From: Chrysaora quinquecirrha
Lineage: Eukaryota; Cnidaria; Scyphozoa; Semaeostomeae; Pelagiidae
Length of the DNA stretch: 64,000 nt
NCBI GenBank assembly: GCA_014526335.1
Contig: JACTAT010000016.1
Location: 1,158,770-1,222,769 of the forward strand
Direction of reading: 5' to 3'
In this document: positions 13,401 to 23,290 of the stretch, piece after piece
How the letters are laid out: each line of letters opens with the position of its first letter
Numbering within the stretch: position 1 is the stretch's first letter
Made by a program: the position numbers and the translations under genes
The notes under the pieces: model-generated
Seen by the model: only the letters and a program-made list of their open reading frames with translations
The model's database searches: none
Told to the model about the DNA's origin: nothing

Positions 13401-16400
13401 TCATTTGCGCTGAAACCTAAAACGCACTTTTTATCAGGCTTTTCAAAGCAATGCGTGTCTAAAATGTTATATATATTTTACTACCCATGTGTAGAGATTC
13501 TTTACGAAAAATCAACCCATATGTAGGGAAATTGGCGCTGAAGAAGTTACCCATTTGGGCGGCACGTCTAGTATAACGAACAATGGAAGTACCCGCCCCC
13601 CCCCGGGGAAATCCTAGCGACTGGCGTTTATTACACCATTTCATCTCCTCCCTTCGCCTTTAACGATACTGTTATACAACAATTGTAGTAAACTTACCAC
13701 ATTACTAACCTATCTGTATATCTGTATTCTCTAGATGCACTGATGACGAAACAGTTCAGTTCTATCAATCACCTCCCGGATCATTCAGGTTCAGTATCAA
13801 ATCATTCCGATTCCGTGGCTACCCAGACGCATTGTTCTTCGTCCACTGCGATGCCGCAATTTGCGACTCCGAGGATAAGGAATCTGTTTGTTCCAAAGCA
13901 TGTGAGCCTAAAAAAGTGAGACAGAGAAGAAGTGGATTCTCAAGTACCTCATCAAGAAGGATCAACACTGGTAAGACAACCCTGCGTATTATACTGTTAA
14001 TGAAAACATGCTATGCGTAATTACAGGTACAGTCGACATCTGCTATCTCGACTGCCCACTATCTCGAACATTCGCTATCTCGAACGATTTTCAATTTCCC
14101 CTCGTTTTGGTATAAGGCTTTGTATAGCAAAATCATCCGCTATCTCGAACCCCGTTATCTCGAACATTCGCTGTCTCGAACCATTTTCAATTTTCGATGG
14201 AGGAAAACCTGCTCTTTATCTCGAACTTTGCCAAATTTTCTGCTGAACTGGATAGAGAGACAGGCTGAAAATATGTATAAGTTCGCCTAGCGGAGCGGGA
14301 ATGGCAGCAGCTAAGTGATATGCTGCCCATGTATACAATAGATGAAGCTGTTCTCTTTCGAGGTGTGCTGCATCGCCATTATCTCAACTTCACCGATAGT
14401 AGGGATGAAAGCAGACGAGCTTTGACTCCTATGTAAAAAAGTACCTGACTTGTTTGATGAAATTTGGGATCAGTAACCCTGCATGTTAATAGGGGTTCCT
14501 TTTCTGACTTAAAAACTATTATTTTTTATATTTATATGGGGCATCCGTTATTTCGAACATTCGCTATCTCGAACAAATTCCAGTTTCCCTTGAGAGTTCG
14601 AGATAGCGGATGTCAACTGTATTTGTTAATGAGCAAGTGCTTTATAAGCAAGGTAGTACTCGGATCCGGATAGGTGAAACTAAAGGAATTTCTAGAACTG
14701 GATCAGAAACTGCTAAGCAATGTAAAAAAAATGAATCTTTGAATGCTGGAATTTAGTATTATGAATTTCAACTGCAATTAGTGATGGAAAGCATACAGGG
14801 GTTTACAGCAGGCAGCAGCAGCTATAGTGAAGCCATGTACAGTATAAATTGTGACCCCAATGCACCTGGGTTTATTTTCAAGAAACAAAAGTAAAACGTT
14901 AAAGAATTGCTAAGGAATTTTTAGTACTTAAATTTGGCTGTTAGTTAAGGAATTTTCAGTAGTGAGCCTAAACAAAATTCGCTTACAAAAATAATTGCGT
15001 GTGTAGTGCCGATTGGATATGTCTACTGTAATGCCAAAAATAAGGCACTGTCCCGTGTTTAGCCTGGTTTGTTCTAACAGTGGGAATAAAGGACCACCAA
15101 GTCACGTTAGCGATGCAACGGTGACGGGTCCCGATCAACTCCGGTTTTCAACCCCGGTTTTCAAGGTCGTATGTAAATGTCCCCGCGCATCCCCCCGCGC
15201 TAGGGGTATGGGATATTTGGACCCCCTAACGGGCCTAATAAATTCTGCATCGTTAGGGGTTCTCATATAGGTAATCGTTTCTCGGTTACCAGAGTTAAGA
15301 GTTAGTATGTTAAAAAAAGATTTCACTAAAAGGGCCTCACTTTTCCTCGCAATTTATTAATTAATTAATTCCGAGGTAGGTCTATTGTTGGCACAATATG
15401 GTGGTACGGTTTGCCATACCATCACAACATCTGAGATGTTTTGTGTTGCTGCCGTCATCTAAAAAATGATCTTTTGTAAGCATGGCCGAAAAGGAAGCAG
15501 ATGTTTGTTTATCGCTCGCTCTTTTGGTTGACGATGAAGAAGAAAAAACTCGTGGTCCAACTCAAACCGCCTGCTTAAATCTATTTCTCATTTCAAGGTC
15601 TCTCAAATAACGACCGAAATTGAAAATGTTATATGAAAATGTTGGCCTACATGATGGGACAGATTGCGCCCGGCTTTAATATACTTACAAGAAGACTAGT
15701 CTGTTTTTGTTTTCATCAAAAGTCCTTAATTTCTTCATTTTTCAGGTTTTACCAAAAGATGTATGTTTGATACCATGCAAGTAGCAATCGAAAGAGAAAT
15801 GCTTCCATCGGCAATATCAAGTTATTTCCAACTGGAAGATCCCAACTGCATCGCGAATTTGAATAAAACACATTTTGTCATGAATATCAAGAAAGGAAAA
15901 TGTGGGACATTATCAAAATCATCATATGGAAATAAAATCCAAATAAGCAACACAGTTTATTACAGAGTTGATGGTATTGAGATATTTTCCGTACCAATCA
16001 AATGCGAATACACTGCGAAAGTCGGTAGTTCTGCAAGCCGTTCCATTTTCATATCAAATCACAGAAGATTCGTCAGTGTTACAATAAGCAAGAGTTATTA
16101 CTTGAATAAAAAGGTTGTTTTTGACTCAAGTTTTTCAGAAGTATTCTCACAACCCCCATTGGATATTCAAGCAACTGAAATCAACGGGAACTTAGATATT
16201 CTGGTAAAGCCGGTTAATCCGAGTTTGTCGTTCGTTGTTGACCATTGTAAAGTGAAACCAACAATGACCTCTCGCACTAAAGTCCTTCTTGTTGAAAATG
16301 GGTAATTTTAGCTATATATTTCTTCTCTTATATATTTTAGCTTGTTTGCCTTTGTTCCATGTAACCCAACTTTTATTTGGTTTACATTTACATTATCGCC

Positions 16401-19400
16401 CAACTTCCTTTACCTTCATTTACTTTTATCGACTTTATTTTCCCTTACTTTACTTAAGTTCACTTTAGTTCACTATACTTTACTCTACCATTCTTAACTT
16501 AACTTCACTTCACTTCATTTCACTGCACTTCACTTCACTTCACTTCACTTCACTTCACTTTACTTCACTTTACTTCACTTTACTTTACTTTACTTCACTT
16601 CACTTAACGTTACTTTACTTTACTTTACTTTACTTTACTTTACTTTACTTTACTTTACTTTACTTTACTTTACTTTACTTTACTTTACTTTACTTTTTAC
16701 TTTACTTTACTTCACTTCACTTTACTTTACTTTACTTTACTTTTACTTTACTTTACTTTACTTTACTTTACTTTTACTTTTACTTTACTTTACTTTACTT
16801 TACTTTACTTTACTTTACTTTACTTTACTTTACTTCACTTTACTTCACTTTACTTCACTTTACTTTACTTCACTTTACTTCACTTTATTTTACTTCACTT
16901 TACTTCACTTTACTTTACTTCACTTTACTTCACTTAACGTTACTTTACTTTACTTTACTTTACTTTACTTCACTTCACTTAACGTTACTTTACTTTACTT
17001 TACTTTACTTTACTTTACTTTACTTCACTTTACTTTACTTTACTTTACTTTACTTTACTTCACTTCACTTAACGTTACTTTACTTTACTTTACTTCACTT
17101 TACTTTACTTTTACTTTACTTTACTTTACTTTACTTTACTTTACTTTACTTTTCACTTCACTTCACTTACTTTACTTTACTTTACTTTACTTTACTTTAC
17201 TTCACTTTACTTTACTTTACTTTACTTTACTTTACTTTACTTTACTTTACTTTACTTCACTTCACTTAACGTTCACTTCACTTAACGTTACTTTACTTTA
17301 CTTTACTTTACTTTACTTTACTTTACTTTACTTTACTTTACTTTACTTTACTTTACTTTACTTTACCTTACTTTACTTTACTTCACTTCACTTAACTTTT
17401 ACTTTACTTTACTTTACTTTAATTTACTTTTACTTTTACTTTTACTTTACTTTTACTTTACTTTACTTTACTTTACTTTAATTTACTTCACTTCACTTAA
17501 CGTTACTTTACTTTACTTTACTTTACTTTACTTTACTTTACTTTACTTTACTTTACTTCACTTCACTTAACGTTACTTTACTTTACTTTACTTTACTTTA
17601 CTTTACTTTACTTTACTTTACTTTACTTTACTTTACTTCACTTTACTTCACTTCACTTCACTTCACTTTACTTCACTTTACTTTACTTTACTTTACTTTA
17701 CTTTACTTCACTTCACTTAACGTTACTTTACTTTTACTTTACTTTACTTTACTTTACTTTACTTTACTTTTACTTTACTTTACTTTACTTTTACTTTTAC
17801 TTTACTTTACTTTTTACTTTACTTTACTTTACTTTACTTTACTTTACTTTACTTTACTTTACTTCACTTTACTTTACTTTACTTTACTTTACTTTACTTT
17901 ACTTTACTTTACTTTACTTTACTTTACTTTACTTTACTTCACTTCACTTCACTTTACTTTACTTTACTTTACTTTACTTTACTTTACTTTACTTTACTTT
18001 ACTTTACTTTACTTAACTTTACTTTACTTTACTTTACTTTACTTTACTTTACTTTACTTTACTTTACTTTACTTTACTTTACTTTACTTTTACTTTACTT
18101 TACTTTACTTTACTTTACTTTACTTCACTTCACTTCACTTTACTTTACTTTACTTTACTTTACTTTACTTTACTTTACTTTACTTTACTTTACTTTACTT
18201 TACTTCACTTTACTTTACTTTACTTTACTTTACTTTACTTTACTTCACTTTACTTTACTTTACTTTACTTTACTTCACTTTACTTAACGTTACTTTACTT
18301 TACTTTACTTCACTTCACTTCACTTTACTTTACTTCACTTTACTTTACTTTACTTCACTTCACTGACCTTTACATTGCGTTATGTACTGAGCTTAAGCTT
18401 ACGTTACTTGATTTCACCCAACTCTACTTTACTTTGCTATTCCAAAGTTTGCTATTTACTTTACTTTTTTAGTTACTTTGCTAAACCTTACTTTAGTTTC
18501 TTTTCTTTTCTTTACTTTAACTTTCCTTTACTCGATTTAACTCGATTTTTTGTGAATTAAATGAGTTTATATCGTATTTGCATTGATACATACTTATTAC
18601 CTGTCCAATTAGGATTTAAACAGAGGTTATTAAAGAAAAGTTTCTTATTAAAAACGTCTATCTTTTTTCTAGCTGTGTGAAAAACCAACGTAGCGTTTTC
18701 ATGCAAAGATCTTCAAACAGCAGTAGGATATTCATTGATTACAGAAAATGGGCAAAGAAAAGCAATAAAGTGTTTGTGAAGTGTCATTTTACTGTATGCC
18801 ATAGAAACGTGCCATCAACAAAATGTGAACGCAGAGCATGCTCTGATTCTGGGTTTCCCGTCAGAGAAAGACGGTCGGCTGGTAAGGAAACATTAGCTTT
18901 TTGTTACATTGCGTCCCGGTTTATATAAAAAAATGGACTTTTTATGCAGGGCACTTCGAGTGGTCAAGACGCTCGGCTCACGATCGTAGCTAAGATCGTT
19001 GGTTCGAATCTCGTTGGGACGGGGGACCACTTTCCACAAGCATACAATCAACTCAGCTGTCTATCCTTTCGAAGTCGGTAAATGGGTACCCGGGGGTGAT
19101 AATTGTCCCCAATTAGTAAAAATGCTTAATGCCTTGATAGCTACTTATATAAAGTCGATTATTTTTATAATTGTGATTAAGGGGGTAACTTGAAAACTAT
19201 AGCGATCCTTGCAGTAGGTGTACGAGTTTTAAGAAATGCATCGCCCCTCCTCAGTAACCTTCAATTGTACTTGCAGAGTCCAGAAAAGTATTCAACCTTC
19301 CTCCAGACAAAAATACCCCTAGCTGGAAACCTTCCTCACTTGATAATGAAAAACAGGCGAATTTTAAATGTGGCAAATTATTTTCTATTGTTCTAATGGA

Positions 19401-22154
19401 CCTTCCTTCTGTCAAAGGCCGTTTTACCGTAACCTTTTCCTGACTCTGTGTACTTGAATGGGAGGTACCAGGGAAACATTTGCGAAAGATATTGAGAATG
19501 ATATGGACAAATTTCAGTTCTTTTTAGCCACATGACAGCCTCGTGTGAAAAAAGAGACCCAAACAAGAGGATAACCCAGAAAAGGGAACCAAAAGCTCAC
19601 TACGACACCTCCGATTAAATTGCATTTAATCCACATCAGTTAGAACAATTTTATTCTTGGGAAGTCAAGAAACTCTTCAAGAAAATTTTTATTGTCCAAA
19701 AACCTAAGAACTCTGCTATAATTAGTGAAACCAAGTTTCTTAAAATCGTTGTTACTAAACCTAAAGAAATTTTTTCTATTCCTAGATTACGAAAAATTGA
19801 AAGCCTCGGTATCATGCTCACCAAAATTAATAACAGTTGCAATCCAGAAGTCATCAGCACCTTTTCTAAAAGCAGTCGATCTTCACCTGAGAACAAAGGA
19901 ATGCAAAGCCAGTGAGAACAGTACACATATAATCTTTTATACAAAACCATTTGAGTGCAGAACAAGCTTCAAAAGCTTTGGCTCAGCCATTGAATACAGT
20001 AATATCATTCTACAAAAAGATACAGAGAATCATGCAGTGATAAGCAGAAGACGTGCTTTTGAGTTGCCTTTCAAATGCATTTTTGTGCCACGGGTGTCTC
20101 AAGCTACTGGTTTCAAAGCCAAGAAGACATTGGTGAAATTTTCAGGTAATCTTCTAAATTCATTATAATCAAACTTTTACAAGCAACTTGACTGAGAGCC
20201 CTGTACCTTTTCACAAATTTGCACAATTTCGACGTACAGAGTTTTTGACACCAAATTCGTATTATGCAGCCAAAATTTAGTCTAGTTGCAAAGTTTTACT
20301 ATCCTAGCTCTCGATTTCATGAGTGTTAAAAGTTCACGATTTTATAAGGGCTTTATCCAGTCTGGGTGAAAAGTTTCACCCTAAGTTATTTTTCATGGTC
20401 AAAGCACTTATAAAATCGGGCACGCTGAACGCTCATTAAATCTATACCACAATCGCTAGGGCAGTGAAAATTTTTAAGAGTAAGTTGGATCCAGACTGAG
20501 TATAGACGCTTTATACGATTTTAGTATCGAAAACTAGATAGCTTGAAGTTCTAAAAAATTTCAATCTCGGTTGTCTTTCGTCGAAAAGGAGGTGCTTAAA
20601 TTTGAGCAAGATTTAAAACAAAATTCGTTTTGCTTTTAAGAAAACGTATTTTGCGTTTGCGTTTACAGGAATATCATCTGGTGCTTATGGAGTCCGTTTG
20701 TTGTTGTTCTCTGATTCAACATTCGGAAAAGAGATGGATTCCACTGATGCTAAATTCAACCCTGGTGCTACAATGTTCTTTCAAGTGTCGATTGATTCAC
20801 CGAATATCAAGCTTGCATTATATTTGGAACTGTGTTACGGTAGACCTCTCTTTGCTTCTCATGACAATGAAAGATATACATTCATCAAAGACAAGTAAGC
20901 ACTTTTTAATTAATTTAAATTTTTCTCACAAGGTTATCATCATGATCGTACTTTTCCATATTAAATAGAATGAAGGACATATAGACTACGGTCAAGATCA
21001 GGGCCGTAGCTAGGGGGGGTGTGGGAGGTGTGACACCCCCCAGGCAAGTCGTCCGTCGGCAAATTTGAGAAGAACGGAATTTTTCGGCAATAGTAACTAA
21101 GGGCGAGAAATGTTGCAAATAAAAAAAAAACAAAATAAACGTGTCGGCAAATGTCGGCAAATGTCGTTCAACACATAGCTTGCCGACGAATACTAGCATT
21201 CACTTTCCACAGCTGCCGACATGTAAGGTATCAATAACAGTTGGGAGGTTGCTAACTGCGAGCAAATGCCGAGAGAAAGTGTTTCCTTACCAGGAGCTAA
21301 TCGTATCTGTATATGCCAGTTTGCCAGCCATAAAAGATACAAGCGCGCAGCAGCAAACAGGATGGAGATACAATACACGGGGTCGCCAAGACTGCCTATG
21401 TCTAAAATTAGCGGTTGTGTGCAAAGCACGAGAAACAAAAAGAAATTCGCCAAGGAAGAAGCAACAGCCAAGCCGCACCCATTTCTAAAAAGCCACGCCC
21501 ATTTTGTCGGCAAAATACCGGGCTACACCACCCCCCAGTCGATGAGTCCTAGCGACGGCCCTGGTCAAGATTCTTTGAGGACTTCTAATACTATCACTAG
21601 TGACCTTACGTTTGGGTAAAAGCTACTCTCATCGGCCGATCGGTCAAGTCTTTAATCCAAGGAAAGACCTTTAGCCCGCCTTGCTGATCTTCTATGCTAA
21701 GTGTTCAGACTACGTTCGGAGTGGTCTGAAGGCTTCTACGGCTATCACTGGTGGTCTTTAGTTGGGACAAACCCACCTCCCATTGGCCCATTGGCAAAGT
21801 CTTTGATTTGTGGAAAGACCACTTAGCTTGGCTTGCTGCTCTTCTATGCCATTTGTTAAGAAGGGAAAAGGGGCATCACTTATCAAAAGATTTACATACC
21901 CTAATCAAACAGTATTGTTTGTTTTATAAACCACAATTAATTATCTTTATTTTTACAGTTGTGCTGTGGATGAAACTGTCCAGTTCTACACTTCTGCTGA
22001 TTCTTATTCAAAGCGATTCAGTGTCTCACCATTCGAGTTCAGCAATAAAATTCACAAGAGTGTTTTCATCAATTGCATCGTTTCTGCCTGTGATCCCAAG
22101 GACAAGAATTCCCGCTGCTTCAAGAAATGCCCTCCAGTTCCACGACTATTCTAA
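7379..22154 (+). CDS. Secreted precursor with three tandem ZP domains (gene 1)
   Basis: Coding exons: 7379-7436, 10748-10918, 11122-11643, 12589-12745, 13735-13970, 15746-16301, 18673-18881, 19786-20145, 20669-20894, 21959-22154. They sum to 2,691 nt, 896 codons plus stop, and all phases match. Residues 1-19 form a signal peptide. ZP1 spans about 43-360, ZP2 about 387-628, ZP3 about 647-890. RQRR (365-368) and RERR (631-634) are furin-type sites exactly between modules. ZP domains polymerise into extracellular filaments and coats. Most ZP precursors have one ZP and a transmembrane or GPI anchor; here there are three and the protein ends PPVPRLF without a hydrophobic anchor. Furin cutting would release three ZP modules. 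Start: ATG with A at -3 and G at +4 opening a signal sequence. The ZP call is from cysteine pattern and motifs such as YRSCG, IVYSN and IKFSC. The specific role is unknown. Confidence 0.9.
8868..9188. mobile_element. MITE-like element with about 35-bp inverted ends
   Basis: The left arm contains GGCTACACGTGCGAC then TTTGCTTGAAAT; the right arm (9152-9188) is its reverse complement with few differences. The interior has no coding sequence. No clear target duplication seen, so superfamily is unassigned. Confidence 0.65.
9998..10260 (+). repeat. Dispersed repeat, copy 1
   Basis: Begins GCTGAAATTCTCTTTCACTG and is similar over about 260 bp to 53258-53530 (same strand). The open frame 10064-10465 lies mostly inside it and has no recognisable domain, so it is not called a gene. 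Confidence 0.65.
10588..10647. repeat. Short perfect hairpin
   Basis: TCAGAGTGTGACTC at 10595 pairs with GAGTCACACTCTGA at 10629; flanking GTTCT/AGAAC extends the stem. Confidence 0.7.
10748..10918 (+). CDS. Gene 1 exon 2: start of ZP1-N
   Basis: Acceptor TTTCATTACAG, donor GTGAGG, phases 1 and 1. Residues about 20-76, with IVECYPTGLRVIIEKAKF and LHFMDPAC carrying the first two ZP-N cysteines. Confidence 0.9.
11122..11643 (+). CDS. Gene 1 exon 3: rest of ZP1-N and linker
   Basis: Phases 1 and 1, donor GTAATT. Contains the ZP-N signature YRSCGVTK, IVYSNTLM and VSIKFSC. It then has a Cys-containing, basic linker of about 90 residues longer than in the other two modules, and the first strand of ZP1-C (LELKAYKNPEF). 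Confidence 0.9.
11875..11945. repeat. Fragment of a dispersed repeat (GCGTCACAGC...GTCTCGAT)
   Basis: Shares GTAGCGTCACAGC, GGGTCG.GG.CTCGAT and ACTGAGATC with 13140-13210 and with the two units at 55640-56010. Appears interrupted by the two foldback elements that follow. Confidence 0.55.
11946..12094. mobile_element. Small foldback element with CACGCA repeats
   Basis: Perfect 14-bp inverted ends, AGAGGCCCCCCAAG and CTTGGGGGGCCTCT. The interior is built from repeated (T)CACGCA units. About 149 bp, no coding capacity. Confidence 0.75.
12096..12449. mobile_element. MITE-like element with 26-bp inverted ends
   Basis: AGTCTAAATCTTTCTTTATC at 12096 is repeated in inverted orientation at 12424-12449, extending over about 26 bp with near-perfect pairing. 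About 354 bp, no open frame of note. Confidence 0.75.
12589..12745 (+). CDS. Gene 1 exon 4: ZP1-C
   Basis: Acceptor TTTGCGCAG, donor GTATGT, phases 1 and 2. Encodes the ZP-C core up to FIKDG, including SPSRCYATP. Confidence 0.9.
13200..13614. mobile_element. Foldback element
   Basis: Perfect 17-bp core arms ACTAGACGTGCCGCCCA at 13235 and its reverse complement ending 13572. The pairing extends outward through CATTGTTC/GAACAATG and TACTTC/GAAGTA to about 13200 and 13614. About 400 bp; the interior repeats ACCCATGT-like motifs. Confidence 0.75.
13735..13970 (+). CDS. Gene 1 exon 5: end of ZP1 and first furin site
   Basis: Phases 2 and 1. ZP-C end: CTDDETVQFY, FRFRGYPDALFFVHC and several cysteines, then KKVRQRRSG. 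The dibasic RQRR (residues 365-368) fits the furin consensus R-X-R/K-R. A Ser-rich spacer leads into ZP2. Confidence 0.9.
13971..15745 (+). other. Gene 1 intron 5
   Basis: 1.8-kb phase-1 intron. Beyond the Tigger-like element at its 5' end I see no exon. The open frame at 15013-15270 has no recognisable motif. Confidence 0.55.
14030..14619. mobile_element. Non-autonomous Tigger/pogo-like DNA transposon
   Basis: Inverted ends CAGTCGACATCTGCTATCTC and GATAGCGGATGTCAACTG with TA on both sides (14028-14029, 14620-14621). Interior has several copies of CGCTATCTCGAAC. CAGT...ACTG ends with TA duplication are typical of Tc1/mariner-Tigger elements. No transposase frame, so mobilised in trans. Confidence 0.75.
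15746..16301 (+). CDS. Gene 1 exon 6: ZP2-N and start of ZP2-C
   Basis: Acceptor TTTTTCAG, donor GTAATT, phases 1 and 2. Encodes a whole second ZP-N in a single exon (GKCGTLSKSSYGNKI, ISNTVYYR, VPIKCEY) and the first half of ZP2-C. Sequence is strongly diverged from ZP1. Confidence 0.9.
16430..18372 (+). repeat. TTTAC pentanucleotide array (about 1.9 kb)
   Basis: Nearly uninterrupted ACTTT units with interspersed ACTTC variants and single-base slips to ACTTTT. A compound variant ACTTCACTTCACTTAACGTT recurs about nine times (for example 16590-16610, 16965-16985, 17055-17075, 17485-17505, 17555-17575, 17705-17725). Strand is strongly pyrimidine-biased. Lies in gene 1 intron 6, ending about 300 bp before exon 7. 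Confidence 0.95.
18673..18881 (+). CDS. Gene 1 exon 7: end of ZP2 and second furin site
   Basis: Phases 2 and 1. ZP-C end with FIDYRKWAKKSNKVFVKC and further cysteines, then PVRERRSA. RERR (631-634) is a furin-type site. The exon lies directly after the TTTAC array. Confidence 0.88.
18946..19110 (+). repeat. tRNA-derived SINE-like sequence
   Basis: GAGTGGTCAAGACGCTCGG resembles a tRNA-Ser/Leu D-arm (box A) and GGTTCGAATCTCG 50 bp later a T-arm (box B). The acceptor and anticodon arms do not fold properly, so it is a SINE head or tRNA relic, not a tRNA gene. The 3' limit is uncertain. Confidence 0.5.
19786..20145 (+). CDS. Gene 1 exon 8: ZP3-N
   Basis: Acceptor TTCTATTCCTAG, donor GTAATC, phases 1 and 1. 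Encodes the third ZP-N with SVSCSPKLITVAI, KPFECRTSF, IEYSNII and LPFKCIF. Confidence 0.88.
20195..20591. mobile_element. Long-inverted-repeat element, copy 1
   Basis: Right end TCTTTCGTCGAAAAGG is the inverse of the left end of the copy at 22905. The two halves pair imperfectly around a centre near 20370 (AAGTTCACGATTTTATAAG against CTTATAAAATCGGGCACGC). In gene 1 intron 8. No coding sequence. Confidence 0.6.
20669..20894 (+). CDS. Gene 1 exon 9: ZP3-C
   Basis: Acceptor GTTTACAG, donor GTAAGC, phases 1 and 2. ZP-C core with VRLLLFSDSTFG, TMFFQVSIDSP and LALYLELCYGRP, which matches ZP consensus better than the other two modules. Confidence 0.9.
20999..21563. mobile_element. Non-autonomous hAT-type transposon
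   Basis: Inverted ends CAGGGCCGTAGCTAGG and CCTAGCGACGGCCCTG, flanked by a perfect 8-bp duplication GTCAAGAT (20991-20998 and 21564-21571). CAGGG-type ends and an 8-bp duplication identify hAT. 565 bp, without a transposase; open frames inside are short and overlapping. In gene 1 intron 9. Confidence 0.92.
21959..22154 (+). CDS. Gene 1 exon 10: end of ZP3 and stop
   Basis: Acceptor TTTTTACAG, entered in phase 2. Encodes NCAVDETVQFYTSADS, FEFSNKIHKSVFINC and closing cysteines, then PPVPRLF and a TAA stop. No hydrophobic tail or furin site follows, so the product looks fully secreted. Confidence 0.9.
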
Positions 22155-22904
22155 TTACACTGTTTTCTCTATTTAGCTTTTACATTTAGTCACTTTTTTA
22201 TTATTTTGTAATTTATAGAGAACTAAGTAACTGTAGAGAAGGTCTTCAGGGAGGTCGCCATCGCATGCCCCTTGTCGTATTTTGAGTCAATTTTCTGTCC
22301 TATTGTTACAAAGCAAATAGTTAGTTAAAGCCCTTTCTAGTCTATTGATATGCCTCCCATTTTTGAGAGTCATTTAGGAGAGTAAATTTTCCCCTGTTCC
22401 CTTGAGAAAGTCCCCATATTCCCTGGAGATTTGTGGCATTTATTTCAGATTGATAGTCAAGCGGATTGATAGGGAGGGTTTTACCTCATCCTTGTTTCCC
22501 GATGTTCTGTTTGTCTCTTTTAATTTTGGCCGTGTTCCCTTGTTCCCTGGATACATTTCGTATGGTCCCATGTTCACTGGAACCCCTTAACTACCCTAAT
22601 TTTAGTGGCATTGTATAAAAGATGTGTAATGATCTCAAAGTGTCATTATTTGGATCCTTTACACCCTTTTCACCTCATCTTACCCATCAACAACTTTAGA
22701 AACTGAGTAATAAGCTGCACTAAAAATAGTGATAAAAACAACATGAGTTATCGAAAGTTTAAGCCTTTTTTTTAGTTTAGTTTAGTCTTTTTTAGTGTAA
22801 TAACTGTATGTACTTTTTAGATAACTAGAATATCAATATGGAGCATTCTGTGGACAAAAAATGGAAAAACTAGACATTTTTAGCTTATGTTAAGTTATAG
22901 ACCT

Positions 22905-23290
22905 TTTCGACGAAAGGTTGGCAGGATTGAAATTTTTCGAAATCTCAAGAAGTCGAATTTTCGATGCAAACATTTTTTAAAGCAACTTAGTCTTGGTGCA
23001 AGGTTTGGCTGTCCTAGCGCTGACCTAGAATTGATTTTATGAGCCTTAAAAAGTTCCCGATTCTTTTAGGGCTTTGACCGTGAAAAATCACCGGTATGGT
23101 GAAACTCTTCATCCCACTTGGTCTTAGGCCTAAACTGTTAAATGTGAACACTCAGAACATCAAGAACACAAGGTCAAGCGCTAGAATAGTACATCTTTGC
23201 ATGGGACGAAATTTTAGCTGCTTATTACGAATTTGGTATTGAAAACTCTATATTTGAAATTTAAATGTTTCCATAATAGTCAAAAAGGTA
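22905..23290. mobile_element. Long-inverted-repeat element, copy 2
   Basis: Left end CCTTTTCGACGAAAGG, then GATTGAAATTTTTCGAAATC, matching the reverse complement of 20540-20591. The arms re-pair around TCCCGATTCTTTTAGGGC. Right end AAAAAGGTAT is degraded. Confidence 0.6.

Noticed and set aside
16430..18372. Repeat array as a possible CRISPR
   Set aside because: Units are contiguous pentanucleotides without spacers, inside an animal intron.
18946..19025. tRNA gene
   Set aside because: Box A- and box B-like segments exist but the acceptor stem and anticodon arm do not pair; better read as a SINE or relic.
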